A stretch of DNA of 64,000 nt from Aquibacillus kalidii (GCF_014280935.1 NZ_JACLZI010000036.1:372001-436000), one strand, 5' to 3'; shown: positions 1 through 9,579, counted from the stretch's first letter. Notes: a model not told the origin generated them from the sequence alone. Program-made: numbers and translations.

Positions 1-538
1 GTTTCTTCGCAAGTATTTCATACCAATCAGGAGCTAAATTAATTGGAAAATCTTCACCAGCAAGCAATTTTGCTACATCATTATACAGAGAAGCGTTACC
101 TTGAAAGAGGGAAAGATTCAGCTTTCCTTTGCCAGTGTGTTTAACAGTTTTATCATCTATTTTCATCGCTCCATGCTCACATGTTGCGACCAAAATAGTT
201 TGGTTAAATTCAATAGATTTAATATCATCAATATGGCCCATCCCATTTTGCATGAATAAAAGAGGCGCCTTTGTTTTTTTCAAAGTTGACAACAAACCAG
301 TAAGTTGGTATTGTTTCGTTGTAATTATAAAAATATCTTCATTATTCAATTCACTAGTTAGTTTTGCATTGATAAAGTATGTATCATCAGGAAGTAAAAG
401 AATCCCATTTTGGTTTATTCTAGCCTTTTGCTCTTCCCTTCTAACATAGATGGTTACAGCACAGCCCTGCTTTACTAACAAACTGGCCGTTAATAAACCT
501 ATTGAGCCACCACCAATAATTCCTATCTTCAATTTCAT
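1..538 (-). CDS. panE: 2-dehydropantoate 2-reductase (partial, C-terminus beyond window)
   Basis: Ketopantoate reductase of pantothenate (coenzyme A) synthesis, which reduces 2-dehydropantoate to pantoate with NADPH. Reading leftwards from the ATG at 538, the N-terminus is MKLKIGIIGGGSIGLL, a Rossmann GxGxxG dinucleotide motif, followed by an ApbA/PanE-type fold with MQNGMGH near residue 100. About 179 residues are visible and the rest lies off the left edge. The position next to the ylbO and rpmF genes matches ylbQ (panE) of B. subtilis. The family assignment is firm; the full length cannot be judged. Confidence 0.85.
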   Translation of the reverse strand, partial: MKLKIGIIGGGSIGLLTASLLVKQGCAVTIYVRREEQKARINQNGILLLPDDTYFINAKLTSELNNEDIFIITTKQYQLTGLLSTLKKTKAPLLFMQNGMGHIDDIKSIEFNQTILVATCEHGAMKIDDKTVKHTGKGKLNLSLFQGNASLYNDVAKLLAGEDFPINLAPDWYEILAKK

Positions 539-751
539 CCACCTCTAACATAGCCTAAAAGTCATAGTTGTCCCAATGAGATATTACCATTAAAAAACGT
601 ATAAGTACAAGAATACTAATAAATAAAACCTTAAATGTTAGATTTCAATTCTAAGTTTATGTGGTAATAATTACCTAATTTATTATTATGTTTAGGTTAT
701 TTAAGTGAAATAACGGATTAACCTCCAGACTGCTCCTAGCTAATGACAATT

Positions 752-803
752 AAAAAGGTAAAAACAACCCTAATTATTTACACTGGGTTGCTTTTACCTT
801 TTA
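752..803 (-). terminator. Rho-independent terminator after ylbO-like gene
   Basis: An inverted repeat (AAGGTAAAA, CAACCC / GGGTTG, TTTTACCTT) is followed by a T run in the leftward direction, just after the stop at 809. Confidence 0.75.
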
Positions 804-808
804 GTCTA

Positions 809-1282
809 TTATTTCTTAGATTTATCAACACCACTCCATAACTTTTTCATTTCTTCAAAAGTTTTTTCGTAGCGTTGGATCTGTTCTTTCAAGTGTTTAT
901 TTTCTTCAGTTAATAATTTTACCTCTTGTTGGATAGAATCAGCCTTCTGTTCATTTGAGTAACTGACTTTCACCTTTTCTAACAAAGAAATCACAGCATC
1001 TAGCGTGCCATCTTCTTGCTCAGAATCTAAAGAAAGAAATGTATTTAATGAATCCGATTGTTGTTTTCTATCTTTCTTCGCGATATTTATAGCTTGCTGA
1101 TATTGTTTACGAATCGAAGCATTCCATCTAAAACCACACGCCGCTGGTGTTCGTGATAGCTTTTTCCCTACTTCTTTGAATGCTTCTAATTGCGTTTTTC
1201 CTTCTCTAATATAGCGTAATACAGTTTCTGCTAGTAACACATCTTCATCCTGACTCCATGCATCTTGTCTTGTATTATTCAT
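809..1282 (-). CDS. ylbO: RsfA-family transcriptional regulator (YlbO-like)
   Basis: Probable sporulation-stage transcription factor of the RsfA family. Residues 5-60 form a Myb/SANT-like DNA-binding region ([19 protein letters not shown], then [18 protein letters not shown]). Residues 105-150 are a charged coiled coil rich in Glu and Lys that could mediate dimerisation. The length, 157 residues, is usual. B. subtilis has two relatives, RsfA, a prespore regulator, and YlbO; the location beside panE and rpmF points to YlbO. The region just upstream contains TGCATA and GAATGTTTA, loosely like a forespore sigma promoter, but I cannot call it firmly. Confidence 0.85.
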   Translation of the reverse strand: MNNTRQDAWSQDEDVLLAETVLRYIREGKTQLEAFKEVGKKLSRTPAACGFRWNASIRKQYQQAINIAKKDRKQQSDSLNTFLSLDSEQEDGTLDAVISLLEKVKVSYSNEQKADSIQQEVKLLTEENKHLKEQIQRYEKTFEEMKKLWSGVDKSKK

Positions 1283-1407
1283 TACACCCCTCCTCTAAAC
1301 ATTCGTTTGCTATCAATGTATGCAAAAAGTAGGAGTGATAGAATAATTCTTTTCTATTTTTTTATATTTTATTAAAGGGAAACAAGAGTGAAACAACGTT
1401 AGAGCAC

Positions 1408-1441
1408 AAAAAAACAAGCCTGGAGTCAGACTTGTTTTTTT
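1408..1441 (-). terminator. Terminator of the ylbN-rpmF operon
   Basis: A hairpin (AAAACAAG / CTTGTTTT arms) with flanking A and T runs lies about 35 nt after the rpmF stop codon. It may work in both directions. Confidence 0.8.
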
Positions 1442-1476
1442 ATGCTACTCTATTGTAACTAGAAAAAGCATAGTAA

Positions 1477-1650
1477 TTATTGTTCAACAACTTGTTTACC
1501 ATCGTAATGTCCACAAGATTTGCAAACATGGTGTGGCTTAGTGTATTCACCACAGTTTGAACATTCTACCATACCAGGTACGTGTAACTTTTTATGAGTA
1601 CGACGTTGATTTTTAACCTTTTTTGAAGTTCTTTGCTTAGGTACTGCCAT
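1477..1650 (-). CDS. rpmF: 50S ribosomal protein L32, zinc-ribbon form
   Basis: A 57-residue ribosomal protein absent from the six-frame list because of its size. It begins [20 protein letters not shown], the canonical L32 start, and carries two CxxC knuckles (CSNCG and CKSCG) that bind zinc, so this is the C+ type. An SD (AAGGAGGTG) precedes the ATG at 1650. It lies 81 bp downstream of the DUF177 gene ylbN, the usual bacterial pairing, and is probably read from the same promoter at 2290-2318. Confidence 0.97.
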   Translation of the reverse strand: MAVPKQRTSKKVKNQRRTHKKLHVPGMVECSNCGEYTKPHHVCKSCGHYDGKQVVEQ

Positions 1651-1731
1651 GTCTTACACCTCCTTCATACAAGAAACAAAATTCATCCATTCTACTTGCA
1701 AAAGCAAGTGAAAGCTATTTTGTTCACTTTA

Positions 1732-2262
1732 TCAACGATTTTCATTTTCATCGTTATTATCTAGTAATGATTGCAATTTTTGAAGGCGCGGATCAATCTT
1801 TTTCTCTGTCTTTTTATCAGACGAAAGCTCCCAACCTTCTCCTTCTGTCAATGCATTTGCTTGAACTTCCTTATCATCAGAAAACACACGAAAAGGAACT
1901 TCCAATAAAACATTTTCCTTGATATAAGGTGTTAAGTCAAGCATTTCTCTATCTACTGGATGTATTTCTGAGTCATCCTCTTCCTTATAGTAGGGAGAAG
2001 CAGAAAATACTTCGATAGCATCAACGTGAAAGGGATACGGAACATCGACTAAAGTTCTTGCACAAGGTAACACCATTGTTCCTTCCACAAAGAAATTAAC
2101 TGTAATCTGATTTCCTTGCATGGTCGCATGACCTTTGACAAGAACGGGGTCAATCTTTCTGATATCATTGTTCATTTCTACTATTTCAGAAATATCTACA
2201 TGATCTTCAAAATAAAAGGCTTCTGAACCCATCGATTTTAATTTTTGAAGAGAAAATTTCAT
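1732..2262 (-). CDS. ylbN: DUF177/YceD family protein (YlbN)
   Basis: Conserved YceD/DUF177 protein found upstream of rpmF in most bacteria. Relatives have been linked to 23S rRNA or ribosome assembly, but the biochemical role here is unproven. It contains the family core VKGHATMQGNQITVNFFVEG, followed by LPCARTLVDVPYPF with the conserved cysteine. The start is the ATG at 2262 (MKFSLQKLKSMGSEAF): the SD GAGGTGG lies five bases upstream, while the longer frame from GTG at 2271 would place the SD inside the gene. It is co-transcribed with rpmF. Confidence 0.88.
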   Translation of the reverse strand: MKFSLQKLKSMGSEAFYFEDHVDISEIVEMNNDIRKIDPVLVKGHATMQGNQITVNFFVEGTMVLPCARTLVDVPYPFHVDAIEVFSASPYYKEEDDSEIHPVDREMLDLTPYIKENVLLEVPFRVFSDDKEVQANALTEGEGWELSSDKKTEKKIDPRLQKLQSLLDNNDENENR

Positions 2263-2289
2263 TTCTACCACCTCAAGGCAACAAAGGTT

Positions 2290-2318
2290 ATTTTAAAAGG
2301 AAATTGACGTTTTGTCAA
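2290..2318 (-). promoter_or_regulatory. Near-consensus sigma-A promoter for ylbN-rpmF
   Basis: Read leftwards: TTGACA (2318-2313), a 17-bp spacer, then TAAAAT (2295-2290), 28 bp before the ylbN start. The -35 hexamer sits in a small TTGAC/GTCAA hairpin. It is the clearest housekeeping promoter in the window. Confidence 0.8.
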
Positions 2319-2539
2319 TATTTTTTCTTTACAGACGGTCAATAAATCTGGATAGTTACCACTGACAGGTCTATTAAAAGAATACCTTTCCTAATGATAA
2401 ACAATTCTAGAGATAACTTTCAATAGTATGGATCATCTTTAGTCCAATTATAACCCAACTAAGTAAGTATGTTACTATTATATTTAACAATTAGATCTTT
2501 ACGTGTACTTTTTTGTTTTTTATGCATCGTTGAGATAAA

Positions 2540-2760
2540 ATCTGCAGTAACTGAATTCTATATTTTTTAAGTGAATGTTAGACAACCGTTCCGGAAATAT
2601 ACTACGCTTTCCGCGGGCTCGCGTCCGAAGACCCCGGAAGAAGCGTTCTTTGCTGATGAGGAGGCTGGGGACGTGCCCACGAAAAGCGGAGTATTCTGCC
2701 GAAGCGAGTGATCGCACCCATTATAGGTTCATAGAGAATTACTTAATGCAGAGTCTATAG
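2540..2760. repeat. MITE-like palindromic repeat, short form (about 211 bp)
   Basis: GC-rich intergenic element with imperfect terminal inverted repeats: CTGCAGTAACTGAATTC at the left and a matching AATTACTTAATGCAG at the right. An inner inverted repeat pairs TACTACGCTTTCCGCGGG (about 2597) with CCCACGAAAAGCGGAGTA (about 2677), so most of the element can fold into one long hairpin. Its two halves reappear, inverted, at the outer ends of the element at 55593-56158. The reading frames in it are by-products of the GC-rich palindrome. No transposase is seen. Confidence 0.8.
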
Positions 2761-2838
2761 AAATTATTACATAATAAAAAATTAGTGAAGAAGAGAGCAT
2801 CATTATATATTAATTATTTTAGATTTGGGGTGTAAATT

Positions 2839-4047
2839 GTGAGGGCTTGCGGATTAATCGTAGAATATAATCCATTTCATAATGGTCATCAGTTCCACTT
2901 AGAAAAATCAAAAATCAAATCTGAGTCTGACTGTATGATTGCTGTTATGAGTGGAAATTTCCTTCAACGTGGAGAACCTGCAATTATAGATAAATTTCAC
3001 CGTGCAAGAATAGCAATACAGCAAGGGGTTGACATCGTTGTAGAATTACCATTTGCATATGCCGTTCAACATAGCGATCTCTTTGCCAAAGGAGCGATCC
3101 TAACATTAGGAGCAATGGGGGTTGAGGCAATCTGTTTTGGAAGCGAGCACGGGGAAACTGACAACTTTACTAAAGCTGTTCATACATATCTGTCAGAACA
3201 AGAAACATATAAAGAAGCTTTAAAAGACGCATTATCTAATGGCCTTTCTTTTCCTCAAGCAAGCACAGAAGCCTATAAAAAAATTGGGCTTACCGAAGGA
3301 CAGATAGATCTAAGCAAACCCAACAATATTCTAGGGTTCAGTTATGTAAAAAGTATAGTAGAGACAAATCAAAAAATAAAACCATACACAATCAAACGTT
3401 ACAAAAATAATTATCATGACAAATCCATTCGCGATCCTATTGCTAGTGCAACTAGTATTCGTGAAGCATTATTTTCAGATAATGACCTCCCGATGCTAAA
3501 TCAGACAATGCCGAATGAAACAATTCAGACACTAGCTCATTATCGAAGAGAAGCTGGTATATGGCATCAATGGGAAACATACTTCCCGTTGATTCAATAT
3601 AGAGTAATGACAATGACTGCTAAGGAACTATCTAGTATTCATGGTATAGGTGAAGGGCTGGAGAATAGGTTGAAGAAAACAGCGACCAAAGCAACCAGTT
3701 TCCAATCCTGGGTCGAGGCAATTAAAACCAAACGATACACGTGGACAAGGATCCAAAGAGTGATGACACATATTTTAGTAAATTCAAAAAAAGAAACGAT
3801 TCAACATATAACGGAATCCCATTCCATATCCCACATAAGATTACTAGGAATGTCCAGACGTGGACAGGAATATTTAAACAGGATAAAAAAACATATTCAT
3901 GTACCAATTGTAACTAGCCTAGGAAAGGATTCTAGCTTATTGGAAATGGACGAACGAGCGGCAGACGCCTATTATAGTGTATTAGCTCCTCAACAACGGA
4001 TTAAGTTACGGTCTCAGGAAATTAAAGCACCCTATATGGGACGGTAG
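2839..4047 (+). CDS. tmcAL: tRNA(Met) cytidine acetate ligase TmcAL
   Basis: ATP-dependent enzyme that uses acetate to form N4-acetylcytidine at the wobble base of elongator tRNA-Met (B. subtilis TmcAL, formerly YlbM). The nucleotidyltransferase core starts at once with GLIVEYNPFHNGHQFHL (HxGH-type motif), followed by VMSGNFLQRGEPAIIDKFHR. Length is 402 residues, as expected. The start is a GTG with GGGGTG upstream. It is divergent from ylbN across the repeat, the same arrangement as in B. subtilis. Confidence 0.93.
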   Translation: MRACGLIVEYNPFHNGHQFHLEKSKIKSESDCMIAVMSGNFLQRGEPAIIDKFHRARIAIQQGVDIVVELPFAYAVQHSDLFAKGAILTLGAMGVEAICFGSEHGETDNFTKAVHTYLSEQETYKEALKDALSNGLSFPQASTEAYKKIGLTEGQIDLSKPNNILGFSYVKSIVETNQKIKPYTIKRYKNNYHDKSIRDPIASATSIREALFSDNDLPMLNQTMPNETIQTLAHYRREAGIWHQWETYFPLIQYRVMTMTAKELSSIHGIGEGLENRLKKTATKATSFQSWVEAIKTKRYTWTRIQRVMTHILVNSKKETIQHITESHSISHIRLLGMSRRGQEYLNRIKKHIHVPIVTSLGKDSSLLEMDERAADAYYSVLAPQQRIKLRSQEIKAPYMGR

Positions 4048-4063
4048 GTATTTTTAGAAAATG

Positions 4064-4099
4064 AAAAAACCAAAGACTAAATTAGTCATTGGTTTTTTT
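4064..4099 (+). terminator. Terminator of tmcAL
   Basis: AAAAAACCAA...TTGGTTTTTTT hairpin with a T run, 17 nt after the tmcAL stop. It may also serve the convergent ylbL. Confidence 0.8.
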
Positions 4100-4125
4100 A
4101 AATCAATACATAGCCCTTTTTAATA

Positions 4126-5151
4126 TTAAGATTTTGCTTCTAATTGCTGTAAATAATTTAAGGCATCTTGAAATGTATCTACCGGAATTACTTTCATATC
4201 AGTACCTATTTCTTCTGCTGTTTCCCTAGCTATCTGATAATTAGAACCGTCTCTTCCACCTTCATTTGGTGCAAAAAAGATATCGCAGCCTTCCTCATCA
4301 GCAGCAATTACTTTTTTGTCGATCCCACCTATTCTCCCCACTTCTCCTGCATAACTAATTTCACCGGTACCGGCTATTTGGTACCCTTTTGTTATATCTT
4401 CTTTTGTTAATTGATCATATATTTCCAAAGAAAACATCAAGCCTGCACTAGGACCACCTATATTGCCACTAGCAAATTCAACTTTGGGTTCCACTTCAAC
4501 TTCACGCTCTGTTACTAATTGAATCCCAACCCCAACTTTGTTTTCCATATTAGGAAAAGCTTCTAATTGAATTTCCTTTGTCAGTATTTCTCCCTCACGA
4601 TCAACCGTTATGGAAATTGTTTCCCCAGCATCTTGTGACGAAACATAATCTATTAGATCATCTGTCTGTTCTATGTCTTTATCGTTAACTTTTGTAATTT
4701 TATCACCAGACTTTAGAATCCCTTCAGCAGGCATCCCTTCTATAACAGAAACTACATATACTCCCTTATAATCAATGTCAATTTGCTTGTCAGCTGCTGT
4801 ATAAGCAACCACCGTGGAGGCCTGTTGAGAACTTTCCATCATTTGAAGCTGTGCTTCAAAGTATGCGTCTTTATCCATTCCTTCAGGAAATACCTCTTCG
4901 ATTGGTAACACATCATAATGGGATCTGATTTTTCCTAGAAGATAACTGATAGGCGTTGCCTGGCTACCACTAACCGTCACCAAGTGCATATCCCCTTCAC
5001 TTTTATAACCACTGTTTACACTTACAACAGGATTCAAAGCATCTGCTCCTCCTGGTTGGTAAATATAAAAAGGTAATCTATATAGGGATAGAAATGCTAC
5101 GAATACAAATATAACCCCTGTAATAATCAGTCTACGTCGATCTATTTTCAT
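4126..5151 (-). CDS. ylbL: PDZ-domain membrane serine protease (YlbL, SepM-like)
   Basis: Membrane-anchored Lon-type (S16) peptidase acting outside the cell. Residues 8-30 are one membrane segment, about 127-200 a PDZ domain (GVYVVSVIEGMPAEGILKSGD), and about 205-340 the protease with the Ser-Lys dyad S235 (GGPSAGLMF) and K280 (GGIDKKVIAA). YlbL has been implicated in B. subtilis in processing SOS-related division inhibitors. The start chosen is the ATG at 5151, which overlaps the ylbK stop as ATGA and has GAAGGAGAAG upstream; the frame extends to 5169 but lacks an SD there. Translation is probably coupled to ylbK. Confidence 0.9.
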   Translation of the reverse strand: MKIDRRRLIITGVIFVFVAFLSLYRLPFYIYQPGGADALNPVVSVNSGYKSEGDMHLVTVSGSQATPISYLLGKIRSHYDVLPIEEVFPEGMDKDAYFEAQLQMMESSQQASTVVAYTAADKQIDIDYKGVYVVSVIEGMPAEGILKSGDKITKVNDKDIEQTDDLIDYVSSQDAGETISITVDREGEILTKEIQLEAFPNMENKVGVGIQLVTEREVEVEPKVEFASGNIGGPSAGLMFSLEIYDQLTKEDITKGYQIAGTGEISYAGEVGRIGGIDKKVIAADEEGCDIFFAPNEGGRDGSNYQIARETAEEIGTDMKVIPVDTFQDALNYLQQLEAKS

Positions 5152-5936
5152 GTCTTCTTCTCCTTCCACTTCTGGATGCTATGTATAATGTCTTCTATCT
5201 TATTTCTGGCTTCTATTTCTCCATGTTCGATAATTTCCTTTATATTCGTAAAAGCACGAGAACTATAAGAAGATACCCTCGGCTTAAGCATTATATCTGC
5301 ATCGATTCCTATATGACTTACTAATTCGTCCTGCATGATATCAATACTCTGCATCATTACATCATAGATAGATTGCACTTGATTGTTAGGTGTGAAATGA
5401 GAACAATCAACTGCTATGACTATATCAGCCCCCATTTCTTTTGCAACAGACACTGGTACCCTGTCAATAACCCCACCGTCAATATACAAATGTTTACCAA
5501 TTCTTTCTGGTACAAAAATTCCTGGTATAGATATACTAGCTCTGACAGCATCAGAAGCAATTCCCTTAGAAAAAACTTTTTTCTTACCTGAATACAAATT
5601 AGTTGCAACCACACCTGTTGGAATATCAAATTGTTCCAACCGTTTATTAAAAGTAAACAAGCGAATATATTCTTTAATACGGTTACCTTGTATAAATCCC
5701 ATCCTGGGCACTGTAAAATCCAAAAAGAATTTTCTCCTAAAGCTAAGAGCCAGTTTATATAATTGATCCACATCTTGACCTGCTCCATATAATGACCCAA
5801 TAAAAGCTCCCATACTACTTCCCGCAATTAAATCAATAGGTATTTTGTGTTCATTTAATACTTTGATAACACCTAAATGAGAAAATCCACGTGCTCCCCC
5901 TGCACCTAATGCTAATCCTATTTTTGGTTCTGTCAA
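5148..5936 (-). CDS. ylbK: Patatin-like phospholipase (YlbK/RssA family)
   Basis: Patatin-fold serine hydrolase, predicted to cleave acyl esters of phospholipids. The oxyanion loop GAGGARG (residues 11-17), the nucleophile motif GSSMG (Ser41) and the catalytic Asp153 in DGG are all present. The start is called at TTG 5936 (MTEPKIGLALGAGGARG): AAGGAG lies nine bases upstream, and family members begin here. A frame extending to 5984 would add 16 residues unlike the family. It overlaps ylbL by four bases. Substrate unknown. Confidence 0.88.
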   Translation of the reverse strand: MTEPKIGLALGAGGARGFSHLGVIKVLNEHKIPIDLIAGSSMGAFIGSLYGAGQDVDQLYKLALSFRRKFFLDFTVPRMGFIQGNRIKEYIRLFTFNKRLEQFDIPTGVVATNLYSGKKKVFSKGIASDAVRASISIPGIFVPERIGKHLYIDGGVIDRVPVSVAKEMGADIVIAVDCSHFTPNNQVQSIYDVMMQSIDIMQDELVSHIGIDADIMLKPRVSSYSSRAFTNIKEIIEHGEIEARNKIEDIIHSIQKWKEKKT

Positions 5937-6106
5937 CTTAAATACGCTCCTTAAGGAAATCTTGTTTTTATCATAATATGGCATAAAAGTTATATCTATG
6001 AGCGTATATTGGTAGAGGATTGCTCGTACTAATGGGATTATGCCTATTCTACTATTATCAAAATAATAAGTACAGAAATGTGAGCAAAGCGCTAGGAGGA
6101 CTCAGT

Positions 6107-7324
6107 TTGAAATCAAAATTAAAATCAATTAGTTTGGCCGGAATCGTAATCTTTATTGCTGTGGCATTAATAACCTATCCTGGTGAAGTGTTAAGTGCTA
6201 GTGAGAGAGGATTGGATATGTGGTGGGGAACTGTTTTTCCATCCTTATTGCCTTTCTTTATAACAGCTGAGCTATTAATCGGTTTTGGTGTTGTTCGTTT
6301 TATAGGGGTTTTATTTGAACCCATTATGCGGCCGCTATTTAATGTTCCTGGTGCTGGGGGCTTTGTCTGGGCAATGGGAATGGCAAGCGGTTACCCTTCT
6401 GGGGCAAAACTAACTACTCGTCTTCGTCAGGAAAAACAGATTACCAAGATAGAAGCTGAGAGGTTAGTATCCTTTACAAATGCGTCTAACCCTCTGTTTA
6501 TTGTTGGGGCAATTTCTGTAGGTTTTTTTCACGATGAAACATTAGGAATCCTGTTAGCCGTTTGTCACTATGTAGGAAATGCCTTAGTTGGCATTTGCAT
6601 GCGGTTTTATGGCAGAGAAAATCGCGGTAAACATTCTAAGCAAAAGCGTAAATTATCTATTTATAAAGCTTTACAAGAATTACACAGAACTCGACTAAAG
6701 GAGAATAGACCCTTTGGGAAGATACTAGGCGATGCGGTTGTCAACTCTGTTCAAACATTATTGATGATCGGTGGGTTTATCATCATGTTTTCCGTATTCA
6801 CCAAACTAATATATATTATCGGAATTGCTGGTATATTTGCTAGTGGGTTCTCTATTATTTTACAGTTGATTGGGATACCATCTGAACTTTCATTACCAAT
6901 GTTTTCAGGACTATTTGAGATAACCCTTGGCGGAAGCCTAATATCTCAATCCGATGTTTCATCCATCTTACCTCAGGCTGTAGTATTGTCCTTTATTCTA
7001 GCTTTTAATGGTTTTTCTGTACAAGCACAGGTTGCAAGTATTATTGCTGATACTGATATAAGATTTGCACCATATTTTTTCGCTAGAATACTGCATGGCT
7101 TATTTGCAAGTAGTTTAGCAATCCTTTTATACAAACCTTTATATCTAGATAAACAAGAGGCTTTACCACATGACGTTTCGGTATATTCACCTGTACAAAG
7201 CGACCCTTGGTTTACAATATTAGAGCAATTAAACTATTGGGGACCACTTATTACGTTAGCTGCAATTGCCTTGACCATCATCATTGTTACACTAAGAAAT
7301 AATAAAAGTAAGTACCAGCTTTAA
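6107..7324 (+). CDS. ylbJ: Sporulation integral membrane protein YlbJ
   Basis: Polytopic membrane protein of the spore-maturation/YlbJ family, needed in B. subtilis for heat-resistant spores. Hydrophobic segments alternate with loops over 405 residues; MWWGTVFPSLLPFFITAEL and the loop AMGMASGYPSGAKL are typical. The start is TTG at 6107, seven bases after a perfect AGGAGG; the longer frame from 6020 adds a hydrophilic stretch not found in the family. It is divergent from ylbK and ends at a shared terminator with coaD. Confidence 0.9.
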   Translation: MKSKLKSISLAGIVIFIAVALITYPGEVLSASERGLDMWWGTVFPSLLPFFITAELLIGFGVVRFIGVLFEPIMRPLFNVPGAGGFVWAMGMASGYPSGAKLTTRLRQEKQITKIEAERLVSFTNASNPLFIVGAISVGFFHDETLGILLAVCHYVGNALVGICMRFYGRENRGKHSKQKRKLSIYKALQELHRTRLKENRPFGKILGDAVVNSVQTLLMIGGFIIMFSVFTKLIYIIGIAGIFASGFSIILQLIGIPSELSLPMFSGLFEITLGGSLISQSDVSSILPQAVVLSFILAFNGFSVQAQVASIIADTDIRFAPYFFARILHGLFASSLAILLYKPLYLDKQEALPHDVSVYSPVQSDPWFTILEQLNYWGPLITLAAIALTIIIVTLRNNKSKYQL

Positions 7325-7328
7325 TTAG

Positions 7329-8409
<1,081 letters not shown>

Positions 8410-8503
8410 TGATTTTACACCTTCTTCAAACGTTTTCGTTTCGCACTTTATCCTATCATAAAACAGCTCGATCTGGAAATAATCAAAAAACCATTATTTT
8501 TAA

Positions 8504-8533
8504 GTATATTTTTTTATATGTAGTCAATAATAA
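8504..8533 (+). promoter_or_regulatory. Possible forespore-sigma promoter of csfG-like RNA
   Basis: GTATA (8504-8508), a 16-base gap, then CAATAATA (8525-8532) resembles the -35/-10 pattern of sigma-F/sigma-G promoters and lies directly ahead of the first hairpin of the RNA. The match is by eye and the -10 is imperfect. Confidence 0.4.
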
Positions 8534-8537
8534 CTCC

Positions 8538-8700
8538 TGAAGCAGCTAACAATCCTATTAGTTGCTTCCGAACACGGAGAAGACTTACGTTTCCCCATAA
8601 GTTCTTCCTCCGGTTTCTCCTCTCCCTTTGCCTTTTTGTTTTCTATATAAATTAGAAAGCAAAAGGGGCCTGCAGATTAGTTAATCTGCAGGCTTTTTTT
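8538..8700 (+). ncRNA. csfG: Probable CsfG sporulation small RNA
   Basis: Structured RNA between rsmD (ylbH) and the ylbG side of the cluster. Hairpin 1 is 8539-8568 (GAAGCA...TGCTTC), hairpin 2 is 8576-8611 (GGAG-AAGA-CTTA arms), then a pyrimidine-rich stretch (8612-8640, with TCTCCTCTCCCTTT), an A/T-rich hairpin, and a 12-bp terminator stem at 8668-8693 followed by seven T. From my knowledge of the literature, CsfG of B. subtilis is a forespore RNA in the ylbG-ylbH gap with a pyrimidine-rich sequence between long stem-loops, so position and architecture agree. The pyrimidine tract could pair with SD sequences. The 5' end is inferred. Confidence 0.65.
8668..8700 (+). terminator. Strong intrinsic terminator of the csfG-like RNA
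   Basis: Twelve perfectly paired bases (GCCTGCAGATTA arm) and a seven-base T run on the + strand; no protein gene lies upstream on this strand, which argues for an RNA gene. Confidence 0.9.
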
Positions 8701-8729
8701 CTAAGAAATGATGTAAAACCTTAGAGCTC

Positions 8730-8758
8730 TCTATATCTTCTCCGCTCAAGCTAGTCAA
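8730..8758 (-). promoter_or_regulatory. Sigma-A-like promoter reading leftwards through csfG toward rsmD
   Basis: On the - strand TTGACT (8758-8753), exactly 17 bp, TATAGA (8735-8730). It lies downstream of sda and would make a transcript antisense to the whole csfG region before rsmD-coaD. Confidence 0.5.
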
Positions 8759-8795
8759 CTTTCCTCTTTGAATGCTGCACTTAATTTGTTTTTTC

Positions 8796-8954
8796 TTAGC
8801 TTTTTATTTCTAATTTACTCTGTTTATAATGTAAAATATATCGTACTAACAACTCATTTTCTAATAGTGCAATAAATGAAATATCAAGATCCAATTCAAC
8901 GGCCTTCTGGTACGATTCTATTAAGAGATTGTCGGAAAGATCAGAATAGCGCAC
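8796..8954 (-). CDS. sda: Sda, checkpoint inhibitor of sporulation histidine kinases
   Basis: Small helical-hairpin protein that binds KinA-type kinases and blocks phosphate flow to Spo0A when replication is perturbed. The 52 residues read MRYSDLSDNLLIESYQKAVE then FIALLENEL, which matches the Sda core LSDELLIESYxKA...FIxLIENEI. The GTG start at 8954 follows AGGGGTGG; a longer frame to 9047 is not supported by an SD or by family length (about 46). B. subtilis sda lies elsewhere, so the location in the ylb cluster is lineage-specific. Confidence 0.88.
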   Translation of the reverse strand: MRYSDLSDNLLIESYQKAVELDLDISFIALLENELLVRYILHYKQSKLEIKS

Positions 8955-9170
8955 ATAAACCACCCCTAATTGTTGATATTTAGTGCAAGTAAGTCTTTTT
9001 AACCACATTAAAGCGATTACATTTAATAATTCGACATAATATCTCAAGTATCCTTCTTAAATAATAAAAAAATCAGTTTTAATCTAAGAAAAATAGTTAT
9101 AAGGAACTATTATAGGTGTAATATGATATCTTATATCTATGGAATCTAAACAAAAAAGGAGTTAAGTCTA

Positions 9171-9551
9171 ATGCAAAGATTTATTGAATTAGGTGAAGGA
9201 TATACAGATATCTATGAGTTGTTTGAACTCATAGAATACATGTCGGAAAGAGTAGAACACTTTGTTGTTCTTGAAGCTACTCACAAGGACGGAGTACTTT
9301 ATACACTAGCGATAGTTATGAAACCAACAAAAATAGGAAACTTTCAACCAATTTATGTCTGCTTAGAAGGAATACGGAAAAGTAGTGCTAATAAACGGTT
9401 AGAATTATTTCAGGAAATGGCGGCCAAACATAATCAACAAATTAAATACATATCAGTTAAAACTTCAGATTCCTTCCATGATCGCTACTTATACTACAAT
9501 TATTTGTTAGGAATTTTTCAAATTAACCGATTAACAACAAAAGTCTTTTAG
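9171..9551 (+). CDS. Conserved DUF7147-like protein, function unknown
   Basis: A 126-residue soluble protein beginning MQRFIELGEGYTDIYELFEL. Firmicute relatives with this start are common and were sometimes labelled methylthioribose kinase without support; I recall them as DUF7147. No catalytic motif is evident. A strong SD (AAAAGGAG) precedes the ATG. It is convergent with ylbG across a shared terminator. The family name is from memory, the function unknown. Confidence 0.7.
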   Translation: MQRFIELGEGYTDIYELFELIEYMSERVEHFVVLEATHKDGVLYTLAIVMKPTKIGNFQPIYVCLEGIRKSSANKRLELFQEMAAKHNQQIKYISVKTSDSFHDRYLYYNYLLGIFQINRLTTKVF

Positions 9552-9579
9552 GCAACTTGATCAATATAGTAAATTCTAA

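Noticed and set aside
129-449. 106-codon frame on the + strand
   Set aside because: It is the opposite strand of panE, with no SD and no protein-like features.
2520-2760. Two overlapping short reading frames on opposite strands
   Set aside because: They lie wholly in the palindromic repeat; the same peptides appear in its other copy, as expected of repeat DNA.
8530-8605. A 24-codon frame on the - strand with GGAGG before an ATG
   Set aside because: Its codons coincide with both csfG hairpins, so base-pairing explains the sequence better; no family resemblance.
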